From: Sphingomonas sp. Leaf242
GTDB taxonomy: Bacteria > Pseudomonadota > Alphaproteobacteria > Sphingomonadales > Sphingomonadaceae
Direction: 5' to 3'
Length of the DNA: 64,000 nt
Assembly: GCF_001422045.1 (NCBI RefSeq)
Contig: NZ_LMLW01000014.1
Coordinates: forward strand, 1 to 64,000
Part shown: positions 32,511 through 41,323 of the stretch, in pieces
Layout: every line of letters begins with the position of its first letter
Position numbering within the stretch: position 1 is the stretch's first letter
Notes under the pieces: model-generated
Seen by the model: only the letters and a program-made list of their open reading frames with translations
What the model was told of the DNA's origin: nothing
Database searches by the model: none
Made by a program: the position numbers and the translations under genes

Positions 32511-34346
32511 TCAGTCCGGTGCGGTGGAGTGGATCTCCGCGGGCCTGAAGGTCTCCAGCGCGATCACGCGGTCGCAGGCGCGCAGCGTTTCCTCGCGGTG
32601 CGCGACGATCAGGATCGTCGTGCGCGGCAGTGCCCGCCGCAGATTGGCGATCACCGCCCGTTCGGTCGCGACGTCGATCGCGTTGGTCGCCTCGTCGAGG
32701 ATCAGCAGGTCGGGATCGCGCAGAATCGCGCGGGCGAGCGCGATCCGCTGGCGTTCGCCGCCCGACAGCCGCGTGCCGCGTTCGTCGACCCGGGTCTCGA
32801 GCCCGCCGGGCATCGCCGCGACCATGTCGGCTGCGCCCGCCTGCGCCAGCGCCTGCCAGAGATCGGCGTCGGCGCGCACGGCGCTGCCCCAGGTCAGGTT
32901 GCGTCGCAGGCTGTCGTTGATGAGGTAGGAGTCCTGCGGCACATAGGCGAGCCGACGCCGCCAGCCGGCCAGCATGGCAGGGTCCAGCACCGCGTCGCCG
33001 ATCATGATCCGTCCCGCGGTCGGTTCGAGCAGTCCGGTCAGCAGATCGACGACGCTGGTCTTGCCGGTGCCCGACGGGCCGGACAGCCCGACCATCTCGC
33101 CGACGCCGATCGTGAAATCGAGCCCGGTGAAGACAGGCGCTAGCGCATCCGGATAGCGGAACGTCACCTGCTCGAAGCGCAGCGGTCCGTGACGCACCGA
33201 CCCCATCGTGGCATCGGGCGAGGCCGTCACGGGATCGCCGAGATCGGCCTTCAGCGCGCGCAACGCGGTGAAGGCGGGCAGGACGCCGAACAATTGCTGT
33301 GTGCTCTGCTGCAACGACCGGACCGGGCCGCTCATCCGCACCAGCACGACCAGCGCCGCGAGCAACGTCACCGTCGGGACGTCCAACATCACCGCGCCGA
33401 AGATCAGGGCCGCACCGACCAGCGAGGCCACGCTCGCCGACGCGATCGACACGCGCGACTGGAAGCGTCGCTGCGCGTCGAGCTGGGCGCGGAGATGGCC
33501 GCTCTCCTGCGCGATCTGCGCGACGAACGCGTCGGCCATGTCGTGCGCGATCGCGATCTTGAGCCCGCCGAGGAACTGCGCGGCCTCGCCTGCGATGCGG
33601 AACGCGAACCGCGCGCTCGACGTGCCGACGGTCGCCGCACGACGCGACAGCGGCACCAGCAACGCGAGGCCGAGCAGCGCGAGACCGATCGTCAGCAGCG
33701 CGATGACCGGCGACAGCAGCAGCATCAGGATCGCCTGCGTCACGAGCATGATCGCCGCCATCATGATCGTCAGCAGCATCGAACAGGCGAGCGCAAGCCG
33801 GGCGATCTCGCTCGACAGGATATGGCCGATCCGCGCATGCCGCAGCCGCGCCAGCGCCGACCAGCGCGCCCGCGCCAGATCGGTGACCAGCATCAGCCGG
33901 CGATGATCGACGAACCCCAGCGTCAGGTCGGAGACCAGCCGGTCGCGCGTCGCCAGTACCACCGCGCGGAGACCGACCAGCAGGCAGAAGACCAGCAGCA
34001 CCGCCGCCAGCTGTGTCAGCTGCGAGACGAGCCCGACCGACGCCAGCGCCTCGACCATCATCGCCCGCCAGCGCCCGCCGGTCTGCGGTGCGAGCAACGA
34101 GAAGATCGGCACGAGCAGCGCGAGCCCGACGCCTTCGAGCACGCCGCCCGCGAGCATCAGCGCGACCGCCGCGGCCAGCCGACGCCCGCCATGGCAGACG
34201 AAGTCGCCGACCAATGCGCGGACGTCGGCGATCAGCGACGTCCTGGGCTCGGGGACTGCGGCGTCACCGGCTGCCGTGCCCAACGGGGTCACCCGACGAG
34301 ACTCTGGCGTGCGACCTGTTGGCGGGAAAAACGCATGGTGCAGCAT
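32511..34346 (-). CDS. ABC exporter with fused membrane and ATPase domains (lasso D-type)
   Basis: The protein carries an N-terminal membrane domain with about six helices and a C-terminal ATPase with Walker A SGPSGTGKTSVVDLL, signature LSGGERQRIALARAIL and Walker B DLLILDEATNAID. It should export the mature lasso peptide and protect the cell. No peptidase C39 domain is present. It is convergent with the B2 gene (28 bp between stops). Start codons at 34370 (longer), 34346 or GTG 34292 are possible; 34346 is used. Confidence 0.85.
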   Translation of the reverse strand: MLHHAFFPPTGRTPESRRVTPLGTAAGDAAVPEPRTSLIADVRALVGDFVCHGGRRLAAAVALMLAGGVLEGVGLALLVPIFSLLAPQTGGRWRAMMVEALASVGLVSQLTQLAAVLLVFCLLVGLRAVVLATRDRLVSDLTLGFVDHRRLMLVTDLARARWSALARLRHARIGHILSSEIARLALACSMLLTIMMAAIMLVTQAILMLLLSPVIALLTIGLALLGLALLVPLSRRAATVGTSSARFAFRIAGEAAQFLGGLKIAIAHDMADAFVAQIAQESGHLRAQLDAQRRFQSRVSIASASVASLVGAALIFGAVMLDVPTVTLLAALVVLVRMSGPVRSLQQSTQQLFGVLPAFTALRALKADLGDPVTASPDATMGSVRHGPLRFEQVTFRYPDALAPVFTGLDFTIGVGEMVGLSGPSGTGKTSVVDLLTGLLEPTAGRIMIGDAVLDPAMLAGWRRRLAYVPQDSYLINDSLRRNLTWGSAVRADADLWQALAQAGAADMVAAMPGGLETRVDERGTRLSGGERQRIALARAILRDPDLLILDEATNAIDVATERAVIANLRRALPRTTILIVAHREETLRACDRVIALETFRPAEIHSTAPD

Positions 34347-34389
34347 GCGGGTCCGGCGCGCCGCGAGCAAGCGCGCGCCGTCCTGCGGT

Positions 34390-34872
34390 CTATGCCAGCG
34401 CCGCGCGCTCCCCTCGCGCCGACATCGGACGTCGGGCGCTCCGTGCGTGCGTCAGGCGGGGATCCTCGTAGAGGTCGCGCAGCGCGCACAGGCGGAAGAC
34501 GTTCCACCAGCGTTGCCAGCGATGTTCGGCCGCGTCGTGGAGCATGTGGCAGCGCTGGCAAAGCGCGGCGAGGTTGGCGGGCATGTTGTGGCCCGGATCA
34601 TGGTCGAGATGCGCGCAGGCGAGCACGACGTAGGTCGTCCGGACGCTGCCCAGTTCGAAGCGATCGCGCACCGCGACCCGCCGTCCGCGCGCCGACCGCC
34701 AGCATGCCGCATCGCCGTCCCACCAGCGGCCGTCGCCGAGATGCGCGACGAACCGCCGGTGCGGCCGCGCGCACCGCTCGCACCGCGCGCCGGCGCGGTC
34801 GAACCGGATCGCCTGCGACAGTTGCGGCCAGTCGATCGGATAGAGCCAGCGGTTTTCGGGGCGGATCGGCAT
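34390..34872 (-). CDS. HNH endonuclease-like protein
   Basis: The 160-residue product has a Cys pair (RCERCARPHRRF) and the HNH core (LACAHLDHDPGHNMPANLAALCQRCHMLHD) that binds metal and DNA. This is a common small HNH nuclease of unknown target, found in mobile or accessory regions. The ATG at 34872 starts MPIRPENRWLYP. It marks the right edge of the lasso block. Confidence 0.85.
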   Translation of the reverse strand: MPIRPENRWLYPIDWPQLSQAIRFDRAGARCERCARPHRRFVAHLGDGRWWDGDAACWRSARGRRVAVRDRFELGSVRTTYVVLACAHLDHDPGHNMPANLAALCQRCHMLHDAAEHRWQRWWNVFRLCALRDLYEDPRLTHARSARRPMSARGERAALA

Positions 34873-35286
34873 CGTGATTCTATGAGTCACCGCCGATTCG
34901 AAGGAAAGCGAAATCTTCGCCTTTCGTTTCCCTCTTGTACCGGGCGTGTTCGAAGCACCGGACGGGCGGTCCGAAACGGAAAAATTTTTGCCATGTATAA
35001 GTGTCGACATGGCTGATCCGCTTATATCGCGGGCGCTGAGATCAAGGTCCCAACCGGTCATGCCACGAGGATCGACTTGACTAAGAATATCGCGCGTCAC
35101 TCAATCGCTAAGTCACAGATAAGCTTGTGAAAATAAAGTGGAACAGCGCAGCGCGGCAGAACTGGTAGTGAACTATTAGGGGATCTCCAACGATGGATTA
35201 TCAGACGACCTCGTCTAAAAATATGGACATCGAAAGCTCTGTAGATACAGGTCGTGGCGATCAGCGATTTCGTAGAACAGGGATGA
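34873..35286. other. Intergenic region without a recognised gene
   Basis: This 414-bp segment separates the divergent HNH and lipoprotein genes and is more AT-rich than the lasso block. It contains open but unconvincing frames on both strands and no recognised repeat. Promoters for both flanking genes should be here. Confidence 0.4.
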
Positions 35287-36258
35287 ATGATGAAACCCAA
35301 TTGGCCATGTACGATGATACCGATTGTGTTTTTGCTAGCATCCTGTGGTGGTGATTCCGGAGACAGCACGCAACCTGCGCCAATCTTGACGCCTTCGCCT
35401 ACGCCGACCCCTGCCCCGGCGCCCTCACCTACACCAACGCCGTCCTCGCCGACGTATCTGTCGGCGTCGGATTTCAGCCGCGATCGGAGCTTTTCCGGCA
35501 TAGGTCTTCGGATCGGTGTCGATCGAAGCAACGGCACGGCAGTGACCGATGTCCGACTTGATCCCGAGGGAACGGCGATCGGTTTCGACTTTACCGCATC
35601 GTCGCGAACCTATGTAGCCCGCTACAACAGCGACACTATTACGGCCGTTACGCAGGGTGTGGCGACCGAGCCGCCGTACGATAAGTTCAGTGGTCCTAAC
35701 AGTAGCTTTTCCCGTTCACCGTTCGCACTTGCCGCAAGCGCGACTGGTGTACTGATCGGGTCGACGTATTTCGGTTATGTCGACTGGTCTGACAATAATG
35801 GCACCGGCGCCGGGGATTTTGGTACCCGATCCGCCACCCGAAGGATCCTGTTCGGGGCACGAACGGTCATGAGCGATCTTCCCACGTCGTCTGTCGCGGC
35901 TTTTATGGGCCAATCGACCATGACCGGACCGGGTGGCGGAAGCGGTGGCACCGCCTCGATCACCGTGGATTATGCGGCGCGAACGATCGCGGGTGCGACC
36001 GTGTTTAGTCCGGCATCGACGGGCGGTACGGGGTCGTCCGGTGGCCCCGCGCCAACCCCGGAACCCATCACGTTTTCGGGCACCCTGGATCCATCAACCG
36101 GTCGCTTGACGGGCGTGATCACCCATACCGCGTCGGGGGCGACGGGAAAGTTCGAAGGTGCGTTATACGGCCCGCATGGCGTCGAGATCGCTATGGTATT
36201 CACGATGAGTGCGGCAGACGGCACCCGATATTCCGGCCTTATCGGTGGGCGTAACTGA
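35287..36258 (+). CDS. TbpB-like surface lipoprotein
   Basis: The start PIVFLLASCGGDSG has a lipobox with Cys at about residue 20. A Pro/Thr-rich linker follows (PTPTPAPAPSPTPTPSSP). The C-terminal half holds a small beta-barrel of the TbpB_B_D type: GKFEGALYGPHGVEIAMVFTM and RYSGLIGGRN are characteristic of transferrin-binding-like lipoproteins and Slam-dependent surface proteins. No TonB receptor or Slam gene is adjacent. It may bind haem, protein or another surface ligand. The gene ends just before the remnants described next. Confidence 0.7.
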   Translation: MMKPNWPCTMIPIVFLLASCGGDSGDSTQPAPILTPSPTPTPAPAPSPTPTPSSPTYLSASDFSRDRSFSGIGLRIGVDRSNGTAVTDVRLDPEGTAIGFDFTASSRTYVARYNSDTITAVTQGVATEPPYDKFSGPNSSFSRSPFALAASATGVLIGSTYFGYVDWSDNNGTGAGDFGTRSATRRILFGARTVMSDLPTSSVAAFMGQSTMTGPGGGSGGTASITVDYAARTIAGATVFSPASTGGTGSSGGPAPTPEPITFSGTLDPSTGRLTGVITHTASGATGKFEGALYGPHGVEIAMVFTMSAADGTRYSGLIGGRN

Positions 36259-36320
36259 ACCGGAAAGACTGGGTCCCCGCCGTGCACCTTCGGTTTGCGA
36301 GGAACCGCGGTCGCGGCGAC

Positions 36321-36410
36321 GGTCAGCGTCATCGCCACCACCGCATGCCCGTCCTCGGTCACCTCGACGCCGTAGATCAGCCCCAGGTCATAGATGTTCA
36401 CCGGGATCTA
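36321..36410 (-). pseudogene. Fragment of a SufT/MIP18-family (DUF59) gene
   Basis: The minus-strand frame reads IPVNIYDLGLIYGVEVTEDG followed by HAVVAMTLT. This matches the conserved core of MIP18/SufT (PF01883) Fe-S assembly proteins, where 'DPEIPVNIYDLGLIY' opens the domain. About 30 codons are kept; the upstream half is replaced by transposase sequence and the rest ends in unrelated codons (VAATAVPRKP). No complete copy is visible here. Confidence 0.75.
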
Positions 36411-36872
36411 CCGACCGCTCGCGCCGAAGGAAGGACTGGAGGTGCTGTAGCGCTTTTTTCATGCCGTCGTTTGCGACTTCCCGTGCTCGCACCAGATCGC
36501 GATGGCTGTCATGCCTTTCATCTGGCACTAGGCCGCGGTCACCTCGCCGCTCGATGGAGCCGCGCCAGACTTACAGCGTCGGCGGTTGGTCTTGACCCGG
36601 CCGCCCGGAAGCTTGGCATGAGCGATGGCGCCATCGCCTCGCAACATTGGTCCAGCTCAACGAGCTGTCGGTAAGCGCGTATCGCGTAGGCCCAGCCTCA
36701 TAGCAGAGTAGAGCTTGGCGCCTCGCTGTGCCAGTTTGCAACCATCGACACTACCGATGTCGGCTCCGGCGATATGTCGCCAAAAAATCGGACTTGGATA
36801 TTCCGTTCGCCATCGGCAAACCGTGACCGAGATCTTCAATTTTGATGTATCGAGTCCGACGAAAATGGACAT
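36410..36872 (-). pseudogene. Degenerate IS110-family transposase remnant
   Basis: On the minus strand, the start MSIFVGLDTSKLKISVTV matches the DEDD-domain beginning of IS110-family transposases. Homology then hops between frames: ADGERNIQVRFFGDISPEPT, CYEAGPTRYAL, CCEAMAPSLM, GRVKTNRR, LARLHRA, and VPDERHDSHRDLVRARE with LQHLQSFLRRERSVDPG. Each piece fits the family in the correct order, so several indels have destroyed one gene. The C-terminal half is missing; the sequence passes directly into the SufT fragment. Confidence 0.8.
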
Positions 36873-37030
36873 GATAGATAATTATCTAAATATTACAGGC
36901 CTTTTGCAAAATTGAAAAAGCCGATCGGCGGCAAATGAATGGCACCGTAATCTTTTCAGTGGACATGACAGAGCTGCTTCCCCAAAATCCTGAATAATAA
37001 TCATGCATCCGGTGGGGCGGAATTGAATCT

Positions 37031-38041
37031 ATGGGACGCAACGAACAGTTAAGGGCCATGGTCGACGTGAGCGGACGCGGCTTGGAGATCGGTCCAAGCC
37101 ATGCACCCGTATTTCCCAAACGCGAGGGGTTCCGTGTCGAAACCGTCGACTATGCCCCCGCAGCCGAACTTCGGCGGAAATATAGCGAGTTGGGAGTTGA
37201 GATCGAGGCGATCGAGGAGGTCGATTACATTTCCGATGGTCGCCCGCTTCATGAGGTCGTACCGTACGAACATACGTATGACTATATTTTCTCGTCACAC
37301 GCGATCGAGCATGTCACCGATTTTGTGGCGTATATCCGGAGCTGCGAGCGGCTGTTGAAGCCAGGCGGTGTCATAGCCTTCGCGGTCCCGGACAAGCGCT
37401 ATACGTTTGATGCATGCCAACCTCTGACCACGACCGGTCGGGTTCTGGAGGCATTCGCGCGCGGACAGTCACGCCATAGCCCGGCTGCGGTTTTCGACTT
37501 TATAGCCAACAGCATTGACTTGGATGGGCAGGGTGTCTGGACGAAGACCAGCACGGGACAAATAAAATTCAGGCACGGCCCTGCGGATGGCAAGCCGCCC
37601 TTCGATCAGGCGGTGCAGCCTGAGGGGGCTTATCAAGACGTTCACGCCTGGATCTTTACACCGAACAGCTTCCGCTTGATCATTTCGGATCTTCGCGAGC
37701 TGGGCCTCATCGAGGTCGATGAGGCGTATATGGCAGAGATGGGCGCACTTGAATTTCACGTTGCTCTGCGTGCCGGCGCGCCGGGTCATGGAATGAGCAG
37801 GCTCGCACTCAGTCAGTTCGCTTTGTACGATCAGGTGACGTGCGGTGCGCAGATGCTTGCCGCGAGCTTCCCGATGATGTCCGATATTCACGGACTGCTT
37901 CTCGGCACGAAGTCGTTGGCCCATGAAAACGAGAAGCCCGACGGCCAGAGATTAAAGAGAATGAATTCAGTCGTTGCCCGGGCGGCGCTCGATAAGGCGC
38001 GTCGATATATCAACAAGGCGATCAAGCCGCGAGTTGCTTAG
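37031..38041 (+). CDS. SAM-dependent methyltransferase-like protein
   Basis: The 336-residue protein contains RGLEIGPSHAPVFPK (SAM loop), VETVDYAP, and later YDYIFSSHAIEHVTDFVAYI and LKPGGVIAFAVPDKRYTFD, a standard class I methyltransferase fold. The C-terminal 120 residues are helical. It resembles capsule- or glycan-associated methyltransferases. It follows the IS remnant and may belong functionally to the polysaccharide locus at the right. ATG at 37031. Confidence 0.8.
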   Translation: MGRNEQLRAMVDVSGRGLEIGPSHAPVFPKREGFRVETVDYAPAAELRRKYSELGVEIEAIEEVDYISDGRPLHEVVPYEHTYDYIFSSHAIEHVTDFVAYIRSCERLLKPGGVIAFAVPDKRYTFDACQPLTTTGRVLEAFARGQSRHSPAAVFDFIANSIDLDGQGVWTKTSTGQIKFRHGPADGKPPFDQAVQPEGAYQDVHAWIFTPNSFRLIISDLRELGLIEVDEAYMAEMGALEFHVALRAGAPGHGMSRLALSQFALYDQVTCGAQMLAASFPMMSDIHGLLLGTKSLAHENEKPDGQRLKRMNSVVARAALDKARRYINKAIKPRVA

Positions 38042-38177
38042 CGGCTGAGATCACCTCGGATATTCTTCAGGGCAAGCGCGCCATCTGCTCGTCGGTTAGC
38101 CAGTAAAGGCTGCTCGTGCGCGATCTTCTCCCCAAGCCAGGATCAGATCGCGCCTCTCAGATTAGTGGGTCTTTCGC

Positions 38178-39647
38178 CTAGAACGTCGGCACGAACGTCG
38201 TCACTGCGAAGCTCAAGGCATTGTTCGAGGCGATTACAGGGGTTCCCACCGCGCTCAAGGCGCCATCATTGCCGATCGCGAAGACGGCTAGGGTGCTTTG
38301 CCCGGGCGAATCGAGATTGCCGTCGGCGTTCCGAAATTCGTTCGTTCCCTTATTGAGGACGATCAGGTAGCGGCCCGATGGATCGATCATCATCTGAACG
38401 GGGGTCGTACCGCCCGACGCCAGCGCCACGCCAACCTTGACGGGGATGCCGGTGCCGCCGATCTGGAAGGCTTGCACCATCCCGCTGTCGGGCGCCGCGG
38501 CGAACAGGAAACGACCCGTCGTGGCATAAAGCTTTACGCCCGGCATCGAGGCGAATGTGCCCCCGCCAATCGGGGTGAGCTTGCCGGCCGCATCTACGGT
38601 GAAGGCATATCCCGACGACGCACTCGGGCTGGAGGCGTAGACATAGGGGCCGGCCGCGGCATAGGCCAAGGCCCAAGGCGGCGTCGGCATGGTGTACAGG
38701 CTCGCCGCGACCGGCGCGGTTGGCGTCGTCGTCGCCAACGTGCGCAAAACCGTCTCGCTGCCAAGCCCTGCACCTTCGTCGGCGACAATTACGAAGCGCC
38801 CTGCTGGATCGACTACCGCGGAGCGCGGGGTGACACCGGCGCTCGCCGGCGTTCCGACCGCCTGCCCGCCGGCGACGGTCGTGTTGTACGGCCGCAACTG
38901 ACCAGGAGCGACGTCAGCGGGATCGTCGGCCTCATCATAGGCATGCTCGCCACGCAGATAATAGGCCAGTTGCCCCCCCGGGTGTGGGTATATGCCGATG
39001 GGGCTCTGGTCCTCCAATGGGCCATCCACTTCCTTCAACGCCGCTATATTACCCGACGTCAGGTCGGCCGAAGCAATTCTCGTGCTGCAGAGGTACAGAT
39101 CAATGGCAGGGCTGCCAAAGGATGCCAGAAGCAGACGCGTCGGTTGGACGAGAGCTATGGTCCTGGTACAGGCTGGCGCGTAGGTGTTGGCACCGACCAC
39201 GCGCATGATCGTGCCGGTTGCAGGGTCCATTTGGTAACTGCTGATTTGCGAAGAAGATCTTCCGATCACGCTGCTATTGACCACGTAGATCGCGGTTTGG
39301 GGGGTGGTCGAGCAAACGATGGCGACGTTCGTGACGTTCGCCGAGGCGATCGTTCCCGCGCCGTTCTGGACGGTGCACGTCTGCGCGGGCGCCGAGGGCT
39401 GCGTCGCGATCGTCACCGAATAGGAAGCACCTGCCGGCAGTGCTGTAGCGAAGACGAAGCTGCTGGCGCGGGCGGGCACCGACACCGCATCGCTGCCTGC
39501 GTGCAGCACCATGCTCGAGCCGATGAGACCCGTCACCGTGCCCCCTACTGAGAACATCGGCTTGACTGGCGTGTCGTCTGATCCGTCCGCACCGCAAGAT
39601 GTCGCTAAAAGAAACGTGATCAGTACTGCGAAACGTTTAACGCGCAT
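38178..39647 (-). CDS. Beta-propeller (lactonase/YVTN-like) lipoprotein
   Basis: A lipoprotein signal MRVKRFAVLITFLLATSCGADG begins this 489-residue protein. Repeated blades of the 6-phosphogluconolactonase/YVTN type follow (AVVDPAGRFVIVADEGAG; MMIDPSGRYLIVLNKGTN; LAVFAIGNDGALSAVG). An N-terminal Ig-like domain (FSVGGTVTGLIGSSMVLHAGSDAVSV) precedes the propeller. A role in adhesion or ligand binding is likely. ATG 39647 is chosen as it starts the signal peptide; the longer frame to 39764 is not used. Confidence 0.8.
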   Translation of the reverse strand: MRVKRFAVLITFLLATSCGADGSDDTPVKPMFSVGGTVTGLIGSSMVLHAGSDAVSVPARASSFVFATALPAGASYSVTIATQPSAPAQTCTVQNGAGTIASANVTNVAIVCSTTPQTAIYVVNSSVIGRSSSQISSYQMDPATGTIMRVVGANTYAPACTRTIALVQPTRLLLASFGSPAIDLYLCSTRIASADLTSGNIAALKEVDGPLEDQSPIGIYPHPGGQLAYYLRGEHAYDEADDPADVAPGQLRPYNTTVAGGQAVGTPASAGVTPRSAVVDPAGRFVIVADEGAGLGSETVLRTLATTTPTAPVAASLYTMPTPPWALAYAAAGPYVYASSPSASSGYAFTVDAAGKLTPIGGGTFASMPGVKLYATTGRFLFAAAPDSGMVQAFQIGGTGIPVKVGVALASGGTTPVQMMIDPSGRYLIVLNKGTNEFRNADGNLDSPGQSTLAVFAIGNDGALSAVGTPVIASNNALSFAVTTFVPTF

Positions 39648-39723
39648 AATTTTCCCCCGCTGCCAAACCGCTAGCAGATATCTGCCCCCGCTCAATCTGC
39701 TAGTGTCGAAAACGTTACTGTCT

Positions 39724-41229
39724 ATGTACCGACCCCGATCATGGTCTAATCCGGTCTTAATCATCCTGCCCTATGGTCGGGATGTGCGCCACCGTCTCTA
39801 TGCCCCTGCCTTGGTTGCTATCGCTCTGCTGGGTCTTGCGCTGCGGATCTGGTCCGCGCGTGGTGGGCTGTGGGTCGACGAAGCGTGGTCGGCGGTGTTT
39901 GCGGCGCGTGCGCGAACGCCGCTCGGCGTGTTCATCGCGATCAATCACGACAATAACCATCATCTCAACAGCCTGTGGATGCAGATGTGGGGCATCGGCG
40001 CCTCGCCGCTCGCGCTGCGCAGCCTATCGATCGCGACCGGCACGCTCACCATTCTGGTTGCCGGCGCGATCGGCGCGCAGCGGGGCGTTGGCTATGCGCT
40101 GGTCGCCGCCTTGCTGTTCGCGGTCTCGCCGATCCTCGTAAACTATGGCTCCGAAGCGCGAGGCTATGCACCGATGCTGCTCGCCGCCCTGACGATGATC
40201 TGGCGTGTCGCGGCGGTGCTCGACGACCCGCGGCGGATCTCGCCGCGCACGGCGTGGGGCCTTGGCGGGCTGGCGATGCTGGGGCTGGTCTCGCAACTGA
40301 CGATGCTGTTCTTTGTCCTCGCCATCGCCGCCTGGACCATGTGGGTGATGGTGCGACGGCTGCCGATCGATGCCGCGCTCGGATCGACTATCCGCCTGCT
40401 GCTGCCCTGTTTTGGAGCCTGTATCCTGGTGGTCGGGATGACGATCGGTGCGGCCGTTTGGAGCCCGACCGGCATGCAGGTCGGCGATTACAGCGACTTT
40501 TCGCTCGTTGGCTGGTCCACGGCGATGGTAATGCTGGTGGGCTCGACGCTCGGTCTCCCTGATGAGGGGCAATGGATCGTCGTCGTGGTGATCGTTGCGA
40601 TCATATGGCTTGGCCTCGGCGCCCGAAGCCGACGCTCGGTAGTCGGACCGTTCGCGATTGTCGCGAGCATCTTTCCGTTGCTGTTTCCGCTTTTGCAGAT
40701 CGGCAACAGCGGTTTTCCGCGGTATTTTCTGCTGACGACGGTCGCCATCCTGCTGCTCGTCGCCGACGGCATCGCGAGCGCGCTCGACAGTCGAACGGCC
40801 GGGCGTCGATGGACCAAGGTGTTGGCCATGCTGTGTCTTGGTGGGATCGTCGTCGTCAGCCTGTACGAGGACATCGCGCAAGCCGCGCTTCGCCGGGGTG
40901 ATCCCGGCGCGGCGATCGCGACGATGGCGGCACGTGCGCCGCGCGGGGCCGTCGTAATGGTCGATTATTTGCGGTCCGTCGCCGTGTTACGCGTGGCTGC
41001 GGTCGAGGCACGGTATCCGCTGGCGATCGCCGGCGACTGTCCAGCGCGGCGCTTCCTGCAGGTCGATCTGAGCGCACACGAGAGCGCATCACCGACCACG
41101 GTCCGGTGCGGTCGGCGCTATCGCCGGATCGTTGTTCGCCGCAGCGCCCGTCTGTCGGGTATCGACTGGGCGTTGTACGAAATAGCCGATCCATTTGGAT
41201 CGGAGCGTCATACTGGAAGCCGATTTTGA
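39724..41229 (+). CDS. GT39-like polyprenyl-phosphate glycosyltransferase, membrane protein
   Basis: The 501-residue product has about 10-11 hydrophobic segments. The first loop holds WVDEAWSAVFAARARTPLGVF, the ArnT/PMT (GT-C) pattern with an acidic residue after the first helix, and later NNHHLNSLWMQMWG, GSEARGYAPML. GT-C enzymes use polyprenyl-phosphate sugars and act in the periplasm. It may modify the capsule or a protein. ATG at 39724; the frame is open earlier but without a membrane helix. Confidence 0.75.
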   Translation: MYRPRSWSNPVLIILPYGRDVRHRLYAPALVAIALLGLALRIWSARGGLWVDEAWSAVFAARARTPLGVFIAINHDNNHHLNSLWMQMWGIGASPLALRSLSIATGTLTILVAGAIGAQRGVGYALVAALLFAVSPILVNYGSEARGYAPMLLAALTMIWRVAAVLDDPRRISPRTAWGLGGLAMLGLVSQLTMLFFVLAIAAWTMWVMVRRLPIDAALGSTIRLLLPCFGACILVVGMTIGAAVWSPTGMQVGDYSDFSLVGWSTAMVMLVGSTLGLPDEGQWIVVVVIVAIIWLGLGARSRRSVVGPFAIVASIFPLLFPLLQIGNSGFPRYFLLTTVAILLLVADGIASALDSRTAGRRWTKVLAMLCLGGIVVVSLYEDIAQAALRRGDPGAAIATMAARAPRGAVVMVDYLRSVAVLRVAAVEARYPLAIAGDCPARRFLQVDLSAHESASPTTVRCGRRYRRIVVRRSARLSGIDWALYEIADPFGSERHTGSRF

Positions 41230-41323
41230 GCACGAGCATGACGAGCGATGATACAGAGCGGCGTTGCGTCGATGCCGGCCATACTGATCGGTGTGATAGG
41301 CCGGCTACTCCATAATCTTCCTA

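Noticed and set aside
34390..35100. Longer start for the HNH gene
   Set aside because: The N-terminal extension has no conservation signs; the MPIRPENRW start is typical for the small HNH protein.
35097..35537. A 146-residue minus-strand frame
   Set aside because: It is antisense to the lipoprotein's Pro/Thr linker and shows repetitive Gly/Val residues explained by that.
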